Positions 7,593 to 14,859 of a stretch of 25,448 nucleotides of DNA are shown here, in pieces (position 1 is the stretch's first letter; each line of letters begins with the position of its first letter). The notes below the pieces were generated by a model. The model saw nothing but the letters and a program-made list of their open reading frames with translations. It made no database searches and was not told where the DNA came from. Location: the NCBI RefSeq assembly GCF_014205845.1, contig NZ_JACHCR010000003.1:384378-409825 (forward strand). The letters are read 5' to 3'. The position numbers and the translations under genes were made by a program. The stretch is from Mucilaginibacter cryoferens (lineage in GTDB: Bacteria > Bacteroidota > Bacteroidia > Sphingobacteriales > Sphingobacteriaceae).

Positions 7593-9245
7593 CTACTTCC
7601 CCATCGCCTTATCCCTAACCGCTTTAAATTCCGATTTTGGTTTCCAACCGGGGAAAGTTGTCTCGTTGCTTAGCTTTGTACCTATTCTAAACATGATATC
7701 AGCTATCTGGACCATGCCGGTAGCATCCATATCGGCGCTGTAGTTGTCGGCTTGCTGATGGTAGCGGGTTTCGCCATATTCTTTTTGCTTATCGGCCCCA
7801 TAGGTTCCGCCGTGGGTTTTGCTGATGCTGCCGGTGTTGATATCAAGCGCCGGCACGCCCAGTTTGGCAAAATTAAAATGATCTGAGCGGTAGTAACTGC
7901 CAGAGCCGGGCATACGGTCGCCCACGGTGGTCAGGCCGTCTTGTTTGGCAATATCTTCCACATAATCTTCCAGGTCGTTTTGCCCTTTACCGGTTATGGC
8001 TATGTCTTTTGTTTCGCCATAGTCGCCAATGGCATCCATATTTAGGTTGGCCACTGTTTTATTAAGCGGGTAGATTGGATGTGTAGCGTAATATTCTGAG
8101 CCTAGCAACCCCTGCTCTTCGGCTGTTACCGCTAAAAATACAATAGAGCGCTTAGGTTTATCCTTAGCTTTTGCAAAAGCGTTGGCAATGCCAATAATAG
8201 AGGCTACCCCATCAGCGTTATCAACCGCGCCATTGTAAATGCTGTCGCCTTTAGCGTCGGGCTTACCAATGCCCAGGTGATCCCAGTGCGCGGTATACAA
8301 AATGTATTCCTGCGGCGCGGTAGTGCCCTTTAAAATGCCTACCACGTTATGCGATGTAGAATATTTAAGCTTGTTATTAAGTGCTAACGAAACCGAACGG
8401 TTAAGCGGTATAGCCTTAAAGTTTTTATCGCGGGCAATGGCACGAATATCACCGGTTATCCCTGCATCGGCCATCAGTTTTTTGGCGGCAACTTCGGTTA
8501 TCCACCCTTCAACCTTGCAACGGTTCATGTGCTTATCTTTTTGGGTAAGATAAAGCTTTGCGCCAGAGTTACTGTTTGATACCACGCTCCAGCCATAGCT
8601 TGCCGGCTCTGTTTGGTGAACAATAATTACACCTGCGGCGCCCTGGCGGGCAGCCTCTTCAAACTTATAGGTCCAGCGGCCATAATAGGTCATGGTATCG
8701 CCTTTAAACAGATCTTTACGGCCCGATTTAAAACCCGGATCGCTTACCAATACCACAACGGTTTTGCCTTTTACGTCCAGACCAGCATAGTCGTTCCAAT
8801 GGTATTCGGGCGCTACAACGCCATAGCCAACAAAAACCATCGGCGAGTTTTTAAGCTGTACCGAATCAACCTCCCGGCGACTGAAAGCAACAAAATCGGT
8901 AGTTGCCGCCAGGCTCAACGGTGTTTTACCTCCGTCTATATCCATTTTGCCGGCAGCGGTACTGGTTATCTCCACCATGGGTACATCCTGTAAATAGCTA
9001 CCGTTATTACCCGGCTCCAAACCTGCCTTTTTAAACTCTGATGAGATATAGGCCGTAGCTTTATTTTCGCCTGCGGTAAACGGCTTACGCCCCGTTAACG
9101 AATCGGCAGCCAAAACGGCTATTTTTTCTTTGATCTCTTCGGGAGTAATTGCCTTTGCAGATTCTTCCGCTTTTTTATTTTGCTGACAACCGGCCAATAA
9201 AACGGCCCCGGCCAGCCATAAAAAACTATGCTGTTTTATATTCAT
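7593..9245 (-). CDS. M28 family zinc peptidase, lipoprotein
   Basis: A 550-residue aminopeptidase-like lipoprotein. A short signal peptide ends in the lipobox LLAG-Cys20, so it should be lipid-anchored in the periplasm or outer membrane. A PA-type insert (about 130-260, containing GAAGVIIVHQ) precedes the M28 catalytic domain. Predicted zinc ligands are His320 (HWDHLG), bridging Asp342 (VDNADG), Glu377 with catalytic Glu376 (TAEEQG), Asp404 (NMDAIGD) and His456 (SDHFNF), all present. The family removes N-terminal residues from peptides; the exact specificity is unknown. It has its own promoter box (TACATTTG, 16 bases upstream), so it need not be in an operon with the upstream permease gene. 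The lnt gene in this window would complete its lipidation. Confidence 0.93.
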   Translation of the reverse strand: MNIKQHSFLWLAGAVLLAGCQQNKKAEESAKAITPEEIKEKIAVLAADSLTGRKPFTAGENKATAYISSEFKKAGLEPGNNGSYLQDVPMVEITSTAAGKMDIDGGKTPLSLAATTDFVAFSRREVDSVQLKNSPMVFVGYGVVAPEYHWNDYAGLDVKGKTVVVLVSDPGFKSGRKDLFKGDTMTYYGRWTYKFEEAARQGAAGVIIVHQTEPASYGWSVVSNSNSGAKLYLTQKDKHMNRCKVEGWITEVAAKKLMADAGITGDIRAIARDKNFKAIPLNRSVSLALNNKLKYSTSHNVVGILKGTTAPQEYILYTAHWDHLGIGKPDAKGDSIYNGAVDNADGVASIIGIANAFAKAKDKPKRSIVFLAVTAEEQGLLGSEYYATHPIYPLNKTVANLNMDAIGDYGETKDIAITGKGQNDLEDYVEDIAKQDGLTTVGDRMPGSGSYYRSDHFNFAKLGVPALDINTGSISKTHGGTYGADKQKEYGETRYHQQADNYSADMDATGMVQIADIMFRIGTKLSNETTFPGWKPKSEFKAVRDKAMGK

Positions 9246-9261
9246 GAGGATGGTGTTTTTT

Positions 9262-9269
9262 CAAATGTA
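9262..9269 (-). promoter_or_regulatory. Putative -7 promoter element for the M28 peptidase gene
   Basis: The minus strand reads TACATTTG, an exact TAnnTTTG match, 16 bases before the ATG. This is a normal position for a short leader in this phylum. An inverted ATTCGTG word (9286-9292) lies just upstream of the box. Confidence 0.6.
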
Positions 9270-9372
9270 AATAAATTAATGCTGACACGAATTATTATCA
9301 ACACGTATACAATTTGATCGAATTTCACTAATTCTTTAATGCCTATAATTTGCCTTTTGTGAATTATGTTCC

Positions 9373-9450
9373 ATTCGTGAAAATTCGTGCATATATCAAT
9401 TTGTGACTATTCGCTTCAATTCGTGAAATTCGTGCTCATTTCAATTCGTG
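9373..9450. repeat. Direct-repeat cluster of ATTCGTG words
   Basis: ATTCGTG or a close variant begins at 9373, 9383, 9399 (ATTTGTG), 9409 (ATTCGCT), 9419, 9428 and 9444. The spacing alternates between 9-10 and 16 bases, so the cluster reads as about three imperfect units of 20-26 bases, each ending in a TCA. It fills the space right after the APC permease stop codon (9452-9454, minus strand). One inverted word (9286-9292) is nearer the M28 gene. The 206-base gap 9246-9451 has no convincing gene or terminator. Confidence 0.65.
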
Positions 9451-9451
9451 T

Positions 9452-10777
9452 TTATTTTCTTTTCAACTCCGGCTTGTTCCACAAAATTATTTGCCAAACC
9501 AACTCGGCACTTGCCAGGGCCGCAATGGCAAACACGGCCGCCATCAGTGCTTTAGGGGTTGATGAAAGCGCCCCACCTAATGCTACGCTGTAAACAATAA
9601 AGGGCAACGCTATTACAATGCAAAGCCCTGTTATATTTAAAGGTATTTTAAACGGGCGCGGTTTAAGCGGCTCTTTCAGCCGCAGTTTTATTAACGAAAT
9701 ATACTCTAACGAAAGCCCGGCACCATAAACCGTTACATCGATGATCAGCAGATCGGCAAAAGTCCACAGAATCATAACACTTACCACCAGCGAGCATATA
9801 ATGATAGATATGTATGGTGTATTAAATTTGCGGTGCAACCTGTTTAAGCCTTTGGGCAGCAAACCATCTTCGGCCATTACATGGGGTACCCGCGAAACGG
9901 ATAGCAGCACAGCAGCGTAAATACCCAATGAGCTTGCCATCCCTCCTACTGCCATTACTACACCCAGCCAATGCCCGGCTATAAGTACCCCCAGGGCCGG
10001 CATTCCCTCGTCGCTAAATTTCTGATGATTGATGCCCGATTGTTGTGCTACCCAGGTAATAAAAAGGTAAACCACCATTACCAGCACAAAAGCAATGGCC
10101 ATAGATGTCATATAAGAACGTACCGGCTGTTCTACCTCTTCGGCGTAGGTGGTTACATTATCCCAGCCCAGGCAGTTCCACATTACGGTATACAATGCCA
10201 TACCAAAAGACGGAAATGTGAGCCCTTTAAAAGAAGGCGCAGGTATCGACAATGCTCCCGCATGATGATGAAAAGCCAGTACAATTAAAATTACAACCGG
10301 GGCCAAAACAACCGCGCTTAAAAACAAACTTACTTTGCCTACCGGCACAATCCCTAATATGTTTAAACCTGCCGATGACCAGATAATGAGCAAACAAACC
10401 TGTGTTTTATATTGCGCCAGCTCCGGAAAAAAGAAGGAAGCATACATTACAAACAGCACGGGGTAAATGGCCAGATCTACAAAAGTATAAAGCCAGGTCC
10501 ACCAGCCCTCGTAAAAACCCCAACGGGTACCTAAAGCATATTTAACCCATTTATAGTAGCCCCCGGTAACAGGCATCATACTGTTTAATTCCAACACCGT
10601 GAATATGGCCGGTACATCCCAAAAAAGCGGGGTAAGCAATAAAATGATCAACGCTGCATGGTCGCCGGCATAGCTTAACAGCGGCTCTAAACCATAAGGA
10701 CCACCAGATACGGTAAAAAAAATAACAGCAACAAGCTGTATAGGCCTTATCTTTTTTAACGCAGCTTTTGATGGCAT
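9452..10777 (-). CDS. APC superfamily amino acid / polyamine permease
   Basis: An inner-membrane transporter of 441 residues with about 12 hydrophobic helices. It belongs to the amino acid-polyamine-organocation superfamily. Helix 1 carries VSGGPYGLEPLLSYAG (about 22-37), the unwound substrate-binding segment. MPVTGGYYKWVKYALG (about 68-83) and GFYEGWWTWLYTFVDLAIYP follow. These segments resemble the LAT/PUT-type polyamine transporters of plants and protists and their bacterial relatives more than typical LysP-like permeases; that comparison is from memory of the family. The substrate is therefore an amino acid or polyamine, not resolved. The start is ATG at 10777. A 7-of-8 promoter-like TATTTTTA lies close upstream. 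The toxin gene ends 47 bases upstream on the same strand. Confidence 0.85.
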   Translation of the reverse strand: MPSKAALKKIRPIQLVAVIFFTVSGGPYGLEPLLSYAGDHAALIILLLTPLFWDVPAIFTVLELNSMMPVTGGYYKWVKYALGTRWGFYEGWWTWLYTFVDLAIYPVLFVMYASFFFPELAQYKTQVCLLIIWSSAGLNILGIVPVGKVSLFLSAVVLAPVVILIVLAFHHHAGALSIPAPSFKGLTFPSFGMALYTVMWNCLGWDNVTTYAEEVEQPVRSYMTSMAIAFVLVMVVYLFITWVAQQSGINHQKFSDEGMPALGVLIAGHWLGVVMAVGGMASSLGIYAAVLLSVSRVPHVMAEDGLLPKGLNRLHRKFNTPYISIIICSLVVSVMILWTFADLLIIDVTVYGAGLSLEYISLIKLRLKEPLKPRPFKIPLNITGLCIVIALPFIVYSVALGGALSSTPKALMAAVFAIAALASAELVWQIILWNKPELKRK

Positions 10778-10824
10778 AGGGTATAAAAATATAGTTTAAG
10801 GAGGAAAAAGACGGGTTAAGGGAA

Positions 10825-11088
10825 TTATTGTTCGTAGTGGCCCTTAAGTGAATATATGTTTATCGTTTCATCAACCACATCATATATAATTCGATGCTCA
10901 GCGTTTATCCGCCTAGACCACCTACCGATAAGTTTATACTTAAGAGGTTCGGGTTTGCCAATCCCCTCAAATGGATGAGCTTTCATATCATCAAAAAGCT
11001 GTGAGATTTTTTTTTGAACAATCTTGTTACCTGACTTCTTCCAATATTCAAAATCTTTAACTGCCTTTTCGTATAAATCTATTTCCAT
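10825..11088 (-). CDS. yoeB: YoeB/Txe family toxin (ribosome-dependent mRNA endonuclease)
   Basis: This 87-residue protein matches YoeB along nearly its full length, with HPFEGIGKPEPLK at 38-50, WSRRINAEHRIIY at 57-69 and the terminal HY. The residues corresponding to the active site of E. coli YoeB are all present: Glu47, Arg66, His84 and Tyr85. YoeB toxins bind the ribosome and cut mRNA in the A site when freed from their antitoxin. The ATG overlaps the end of the antitoxin gene by 10 bases, the usual coupled toxin-antitoxin order (antitoxin first). A run of nine A in the coding strand (11007-11015) falls at codons 25-28, early in the gene. The partner is not a YefM-like antitoxin. Confidence 0.92.
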   Translation of the reverse strand: MEIDLYEKAVKDFEYWKKSGNKIVQKKISQLFDDMKAHPFEGIGKPEPLKYKLIGRWSRRINAEHRIIYDVVDETINIYSLKGHYEQ

Positions 11089-11282
11089 AGATTAGTAGTA
11101 TCAACCCTCACTCCTTTTTTGCCTGCTTTTCTTGCAGCAACGCCTTCCAGAACCTGCTCAACAAATGCAGGATTGTAAGTACCGTCATTGTGCTTTTCAA
11201 AATTAATTTTAAGCGCTTTTAAGAAAGCCTTGATTGCCGCGGACTGCTCTTTGTTCTCCGGGTGTACAACAATTGTTTCCAT
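11079..11282 (-). CDS. Antitoxin of the YoeB-type module, DUF2683-like
   Basis: A 67-residue protein starting METIVVHPENKEQSAAIKAF. The opening resembles DUF2683 proteins, which often accompany RelE/YoeB-type toxins in Bacteroidota. The first part (to about residue 32) is a predicted strand-helix fold. The C-terminal half, rich in Lys, Gly and Ala, is the likely toxin-wrapping tail. No clear helix-turn-helix is visible, so DNA binding is uncertain. The frame extends two codons upstream to a TTG, but that TTG is the end of a TAAATTTG promoter box, so the ATG at 11282 is preferred. The antitoxin role is inferred from position, overlap and partner identity. Confidence 0.8.
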   Translation of the reverse strand: METIVVHPENKEQSAAIKAFLKALKINFEKHNDGTYNPAFVEQVLEGVAARKAGKKGVRVDTTNLWK

Positions 11283-11285
11283 AAA

Positions 11286-11293
11286 CAAATTTA
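11286..11293 (-). promoter_or_regulatory. Putative -7 promoter element of the toxin-antitoxin operon
   Basis: The minus strand reads TAAATTTG, an exact TAnnTTTG match, only three bases before the antitoxin ATG. A TTG lies 14 bases upstream of the box. The transcript would be leaderless or nearly so. Confidence 0.55.
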
Positions 11294-11328
11294 GTTAAAT
11301 TAATATACAATTTTGTCGGGCTTCGTAC

Positions 11329-11354
11329 AAAAAAGGCCTCGGTTTCCCGGGGCC
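11329..11354 (-). terminator. Rho-independent terminator of the M61 peptidase gene
   Basis: On the minus strand GGCC-C-CGG, a GAAA loop and CCG-A-GGCC form a GC-rich stem (11335-11354) with one mismatch, followed by six T (11329-11334). It lies 27 bases past the M61 stop codon and separates that gene from the toxin-antitoxin operon. Confidence 0.82.
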
Positions 11355-11380
11355 CACTTCAAAATATCACAAGATCGATC

Positions 11381-13183
11381 TTACAAACTCAACCACTTTT
11401 TCCGCACGGCCAGCTGCTGTGTAGATGGGCTCTCTATAGATACAATTTTATATTTTACCCTGTTGTTTTTAAGCAGCGTTACCGGTAAAACAATGGTTTG
11501 TCCATCGCGGCTTACGGTTACCTGGATCTTGTCGCCGGGTGTTTTTCCGGTTAACATGGTTGATGCATCGGTAATTGGATTACCATCAATGGCGGTTATC
11601 TCGTCGCCAACGTTTATGCCATCAATATAACCTGCCGTACCGCGGGTTACGCCGCTTACTATCACCTTTTTAGCGGCGGTGGTTGCTGTGGTAATACCAA
11701 GCGCGGCATCATTATTATCGGCAAGTTCGTTAACTGTTTTGTAGCCTGCATAGCCCAGGTATTTGTCGTAATCAACCGGATCGAGGCCATTTACATATTT
11801 TTTGTAAAAATCATCCAGCTTTTTGCCGGCAAACATTTCAAAGCCTTTTTTAAACTCAGCATCGGTATAACCTCGTTTTTTTGTTTTGTAGTAGGTTGTG
11901 TACATGTACTTCATTACATCATCAAGGTTGTGTTTTTGGCCCGAGTTGTTGATGATCTCCAGATCAAGCATCATCCCTATAATAGCCCCCTTGGTATAAT
12001 AAGATATGGTGGTATTATTGGAGTTTTCATTAGGGCGATAACCTTTTATCCAGGCATCAAAGCTGCTTTCGGCTACCGTTTGCACATCCTTACCCGGCAG
12101 GTTCTCTAATACGTTAAACTCGTTGGCCATCTGACCAAGGTAGTTTTCGGGCGAATAAAGCTTTGTACGGCGTACAGCAATCTCCTGATAATATTCTGTA
12201 AAGCCCTCGGCTATCCAAAGGTTGGTTGTATAGTTTTCGTTGTCGTAATCAAACGGCCCCAGTACAATCGGGCGCAGTCGTTTTACATTCCACAAATGAA
12301 AATGCTCATGTGCTACCAACCCTAAAAACCCCTGGTAGCCTTTTTCTGTCCCGTAATTATCGCGCGATACCCCTAAAACTGTCGAGCTTAAATGCTCAAT
12401 ACCACCGCCACCGCGTAAGTGGTTGTGTATTATAAAAGTATAATGCTTGTTGGGGTTTTCTCCAAAAACCGCGGCTTCCTGTTCAATAATGGCATGCATA
12501 TCTTTTTTAACACGTTCCTTATCGTAGTTGCCGCCGCCGTACATACACACCTCGTATTTAACGCCATCTACATCAAAGCCAAAAACATCCTGATTGCCCA
12601 CTTCAATAGGCGAATCGAACAGGATATCGAAATTTGGCGAATGTCTTACAAACGGATTGCCGTTAACCATCTCTAAACTGGTAGAAACTTTAGCCCAGTC
12701 TTTGTATGGTGTTAACGTAATGGTTGCCGGCGCGTGCAACATATTGGCCGGGTAAATAAAAATACCCGAGGTTGATAAAAATGCGTGCGATACATCAATA
12801 TAGCTGGTACGTACAGATACTTCGTTGGCATAAACCCTGTACTTAACTGTAACAGCGGCCACTCCTTTTGTAATTATGTGCCAGGTATTTTTATTGAGTT
12901 TGGGCGATGCTACTATTTTACCATTAACAGTTGCATTAAAGGCTTCTATATTTTTGGCAAACTCCCTCACCAGGTATGATCCCGGTGTCCATACCGGCAT
13001 TTTAAGATCCAGCGTGTTTTGCTTAAGCCCGGTTACGTGCATTTCAACCTCGGCATAGTGCGCCTGTGCTTCGGGGAAAGAAACGGTATAGGATATTTGG
13101 GCGGTAGTTTGCGCCTGCGTGGCGTTTAAATTCATAAATAATAAAATTAATGATACAGTTGCAGTCAGCTTAATTGGTTTCAT
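11381..13183 (-). CDS. M61 family (glycyl aminopeptidase-like) metallopeptidase with PDZ domain
   Basis: A secreted 600-residue peptidase. The N-terminus is a Sec signal peptide (MKPIKLTATVSLILLFMNLNATQAQ), so it acts in the periplasm or outside. A beta-rich N-terminal M61 domain is followed by the catalytic domain. The zinc motif HEHFH at 292-296 gives ligands His292 and His296 and catalytic Glu293. The third ligand is Glu326 in WIAEGFTEYY. The GGGGIEH segment (about 257-263) shapes the substrate site in the family. A PDZ domain at about 505-570 (GTAGYIDGINVGDEI) ends the protein. Members release N-terminal residues, preferring Gly or Ala in the characterised case. The gene is divergent from marR across 121 bases and ends at a strong terminator. 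Confidence 0.93.
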   Translation of the reverse strand: MKPIKLTATVSLILLFMNLNATQAQTTAQISYTVSFPEAQAHYAEVEMHVTGLKQNTLDLKMPVWTPGSYLVREFAKNIEAFNATVNGKIVASPKLNKNTWHIITKGVAAVTVKYRVYANEVSVRTSYIDVSHAFLSTSGIFIYPANMLHAPATITLTPYKDWAKVSTSLEMVNGNPFVRHSPNFDILFDSPIEVGNQDVFGFDVDGVKYEVCMYGGGNYDKERVKKDMHAIIEQEAAVFGENPNKHYTFIIHNHLRGGGGIEHLSSTVLGVSRDNYGTEKGYQGFLGLVAHEHFHLWNVKRLRPIVLGPFDYDNENYTTNLWIAEGFTEYYQEIAVRRTKLYSPENYLGQMANEFNVLENLPGKDVQTVAESSFDAWIKGYRPNENSNNTTISYYTKGAIIGMMLDLEIINNSGQKHNLDDVMKYMYTTYYKTKKRGYTDAEFKKGFEMFAGKKLDDFYKKYVNGLDPVDYDKYLGYAGYKTVNELADNNDAALGITTATTAAKKVIVSGVTRGTAGYIDGINVGDEITAIDGNPITDASTMLTGKTPGDKIQVTVSRDGQTIVLPVTLLKNNRVKYKIVSIESPSTQQLAVRKKWLSL

Positions 13184-13228
13184 GCATGCAAGTTATAAAA
13201 ATTATGGTTTTTTAAAATTACAGGCTAA

Positions 13229-13252
13229 ATCAACACTTGTAAAATGGTTGAT
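13229..13252. promoter_or_regulatory. Candidate operator: inverted repeat between M61 gene and marR
   Basis: ATCAAC, twelve bases, then GTTGAT form a perfect 6-bp inverted repeat in the divergent intergenic region. It lies 30 bases upstream of the marR promoter box. Position and symmetry fit a binding site for a dimeric regulator such as the adjacent MarR protein. The arms are short, so chance is possible. Confidence 0.3.
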
Positions 13253-13281
13253 ACATGCAACTAATATACTAACTGGCTGAT

Positions 13282-13289
13282 TATGTTTG
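13282..13289 (+). promoter_or_regulatory. Putative -7 promoter element of the marR efflux operon
   Basis: TATGTTTG is an exact TAnnTTTG match, 15 bases before the marR ATG. Its last three bases are the TTG that would otherwise look like an upstream start codon in frame. Confidence 0.6.
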
Positions 13290-13304
13290 CGGGCACTAAT
13301 TAAA

Positions 13305-13760
13305 ATGCAAATTATAGAACCGATATCACGCAAACTTATACGCCTGGGTAAACTATACCTTAACGTATTAACCAGGCATACCGCCCACCTGGATGTTACC
13401 CGGTATCATTTTATTTTATCGCTTATATACCACCACGATGGGTTGCTTACCCAAAATGCCCTGGCCCAAATACTGGATAAAGATAAATCGGCCATGGTGA
13501 GCATTCTCAATACCCTTACCGCAAAAGGCTTTGTTTACCGCGAATGCAACCCCAACGACAGGCGCGAACATTTACTGCGGGTTACCGATAAAGCCAAACT
13601 TGCGGTGCCACAAATTGCGGCGGCTTTTGAAAACATCAATACCGATATATCCAAAGGCATATCGGCACATGAGATGAAAATATTTGAAAGCGTGTTGCAG
13701 CGTATGCAAAAAAACATAAAACCCTATACAACCCAAGCTAATTTAAAGATCACAAAATGA
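13305..13760 (+). CDS. MarR family transcriptional regulator
   Basis: A 151-residue winged-helix regulator. The core is typical of MarR: a recognition region (QNALAQILDKDKSAMVSILNTLTAKGFV, about residues 54-81), then the wing with the conserved Asp-Arg pair (NPNDRREHLLRVT) and a C-terminal dimerisation helix. Proteins of this type usually repress their own operon and are released by small aromatic or toxic ligands. It is first in a four-gene set with the efflux genes, 13 bases before the fusion-protein gene, so it most likely controls the pump and itself. The start is ATG at 13305; the TTG at 13287 is part of the promoter box. The ligand is unknown. Confidence 0.9.
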   Translation: MQIIEPISRKLIRLGKLYLNVLTRHTAHLDVTRYHFILSLIYHHDGLLTQNALAQILDKDKSAMVSILNTLTAKGFVYRECNPNDRREHLLRVTDKAKLAVPQIAAAFENINTDISKGISAHEMKIFESVLQRMQKNIKPYTTQANLKITK

Positions 13761-13773
13761 TTGTTGATTAAAT

Positions 13774-14853
13774 ATGAAAACAAAATATATCATTTACACG
13801 GCGCTGGCCCTACTGGTTGCCTATTTAGTTTACAACAAGTTTTTTAGCAAGAACGCTAAAGAAACCGCTGCTGCAAACGCCGGCGGCAAAAGCGGCAAAA
13901 AGAAAAACGGTCCGGTAACGGTTAATATTATGATAGTGAAGGATACTGCCGTAGCCAATGATATTGATGTAACCGGCAGTATTGATGCTAACGAAAAAGT
14001 AAACCTGGTAAGCCAAACCGCCGGCAATATTACCGGCATTTACTTTACCGAGGGCAGCAAAGTGCAAAAAGGCCAGTTGTTGGTTAAGGTTTACAACCAG
14101 GACCTGGAGGCCTCATTGGCCCAAAACCAATACCAGGTAACTTTGGCCAAACAAGTGGAGTACCGCAACAAAGTATTGTTGCAAAAAGAGGCCATTAGCC
14201 AGGAGGAGTACGATACTTCTTTAACCTCATTAAACTCGTTAAAAGCCGCCGCCGATGTGATTAAAGCCCAGATAACCCGAACCGAGATACGTGCGCCGTT
14301 TTCAGGCACCATCGGTTTACGTAATGTGAGCCCGGGCAGTTACTTATCGCCGGCATCGCCCATTGCACAACTGGTTAATATCGATCCTGCAAAAATCACC
14401 TTCTCGGTTCCGGAAAGATATCTTAGCATACTTGGCGCAGGCAGCAAAATACGGTTCAATACAGAAAGCTCAAGAGAAAATTTTACAGGAACCGTATACG
14501 CCATAGAGCCATCTATTGATGTAAGCTCGCGTACCATTACCGTGCGGGCAAAAGCACCAAATCCCAAAGGCTTGTTAACGGCCGGCAGCTTTGCCAAAAT
14601 TAATTTAACACTTGATGAAATACCCAAAACTATTTTGGTGCCAACCCAGGCGGTTATCCCCGATTTAAAAAGCAGTCTTGTATACATCTATCACAATGGA
14701 ACAGCGATTACCAAAGCGGTAAAAACAGATATGCGTACCGATACCAAAATACAGATCATCGATGGCTTAAAACCCGGCGACAGCGTGGTAATATCGGGCC
14801 TGATACAAATGCGGCCAAAAGTTCCTTTAAAAATTGGTAAAGTAATTAAGTAA
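13774..14853 (+). CDS. RND efflux periplasmic adaptor (membrane fusion protein)
   Basis: A 359-residue adaptor that links the inner-membrane RND pump to the outer-membrane channel. It begins with a single uncleaved anchor or signal helix (about residues 4-20, no lipobox Cys). A Lys-rich, Ala/Gly-rich linker follows. Next come the first half of the lipoyl-like domain (IYFTEGSKVQKGQLLVKV), an alpha-helical hairpin (about 105-165), the second lipoyl half (TEIRAPFSGTIGLRNVSPG), a beta-barrel and the membrane-proximal domain. This order is typical of the HlyD/AcrA family. It lies 13 bases after marR and six bases before the RND gene, so all belong to one operon. Confidence 0.93.
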   Translation: MKTKYIIYTALALLVAYLVYNKFFSKNAKETAAANAGGKSGKKKNGPVTVNIMIVKDTAVANDIDVTGSIDANEKVNLVSQTAGNITGIYFTEGSKVQKGQLLVKVYNQDLEASLAQNQYQVTLAKQVEYRNKVLLQKEAISQEEYDTSLTSLNSLKAAADVIKAQITRTEIRAPFSGTIGLRNVSPGSYLSPASPIAQLVNIDPAKITFSVPERYLSILGAGSKIRFNTESSRENFTGTVYAIEPSIDVSSRTITVRAKAPNPKGLLTAGSFAKINLTLDEIPKTILVPTQAVIPDLKSSLVYIYHNGTAITKAVKTDMRTDTKIQIIDGLKPGDSVVISGLIQMRPKVPLKIGKVIK

Positions 14854-14859
14854 GCAATT

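Noticed and set aside
13825..14067. Overlapping minus-strand frames of 69-80 codons with hydrophobic ends
   Set aside because: They are antisense to the efflux adaptor gene, whose translation is clearly real. The hydrophobicity mirrors the sense codons.
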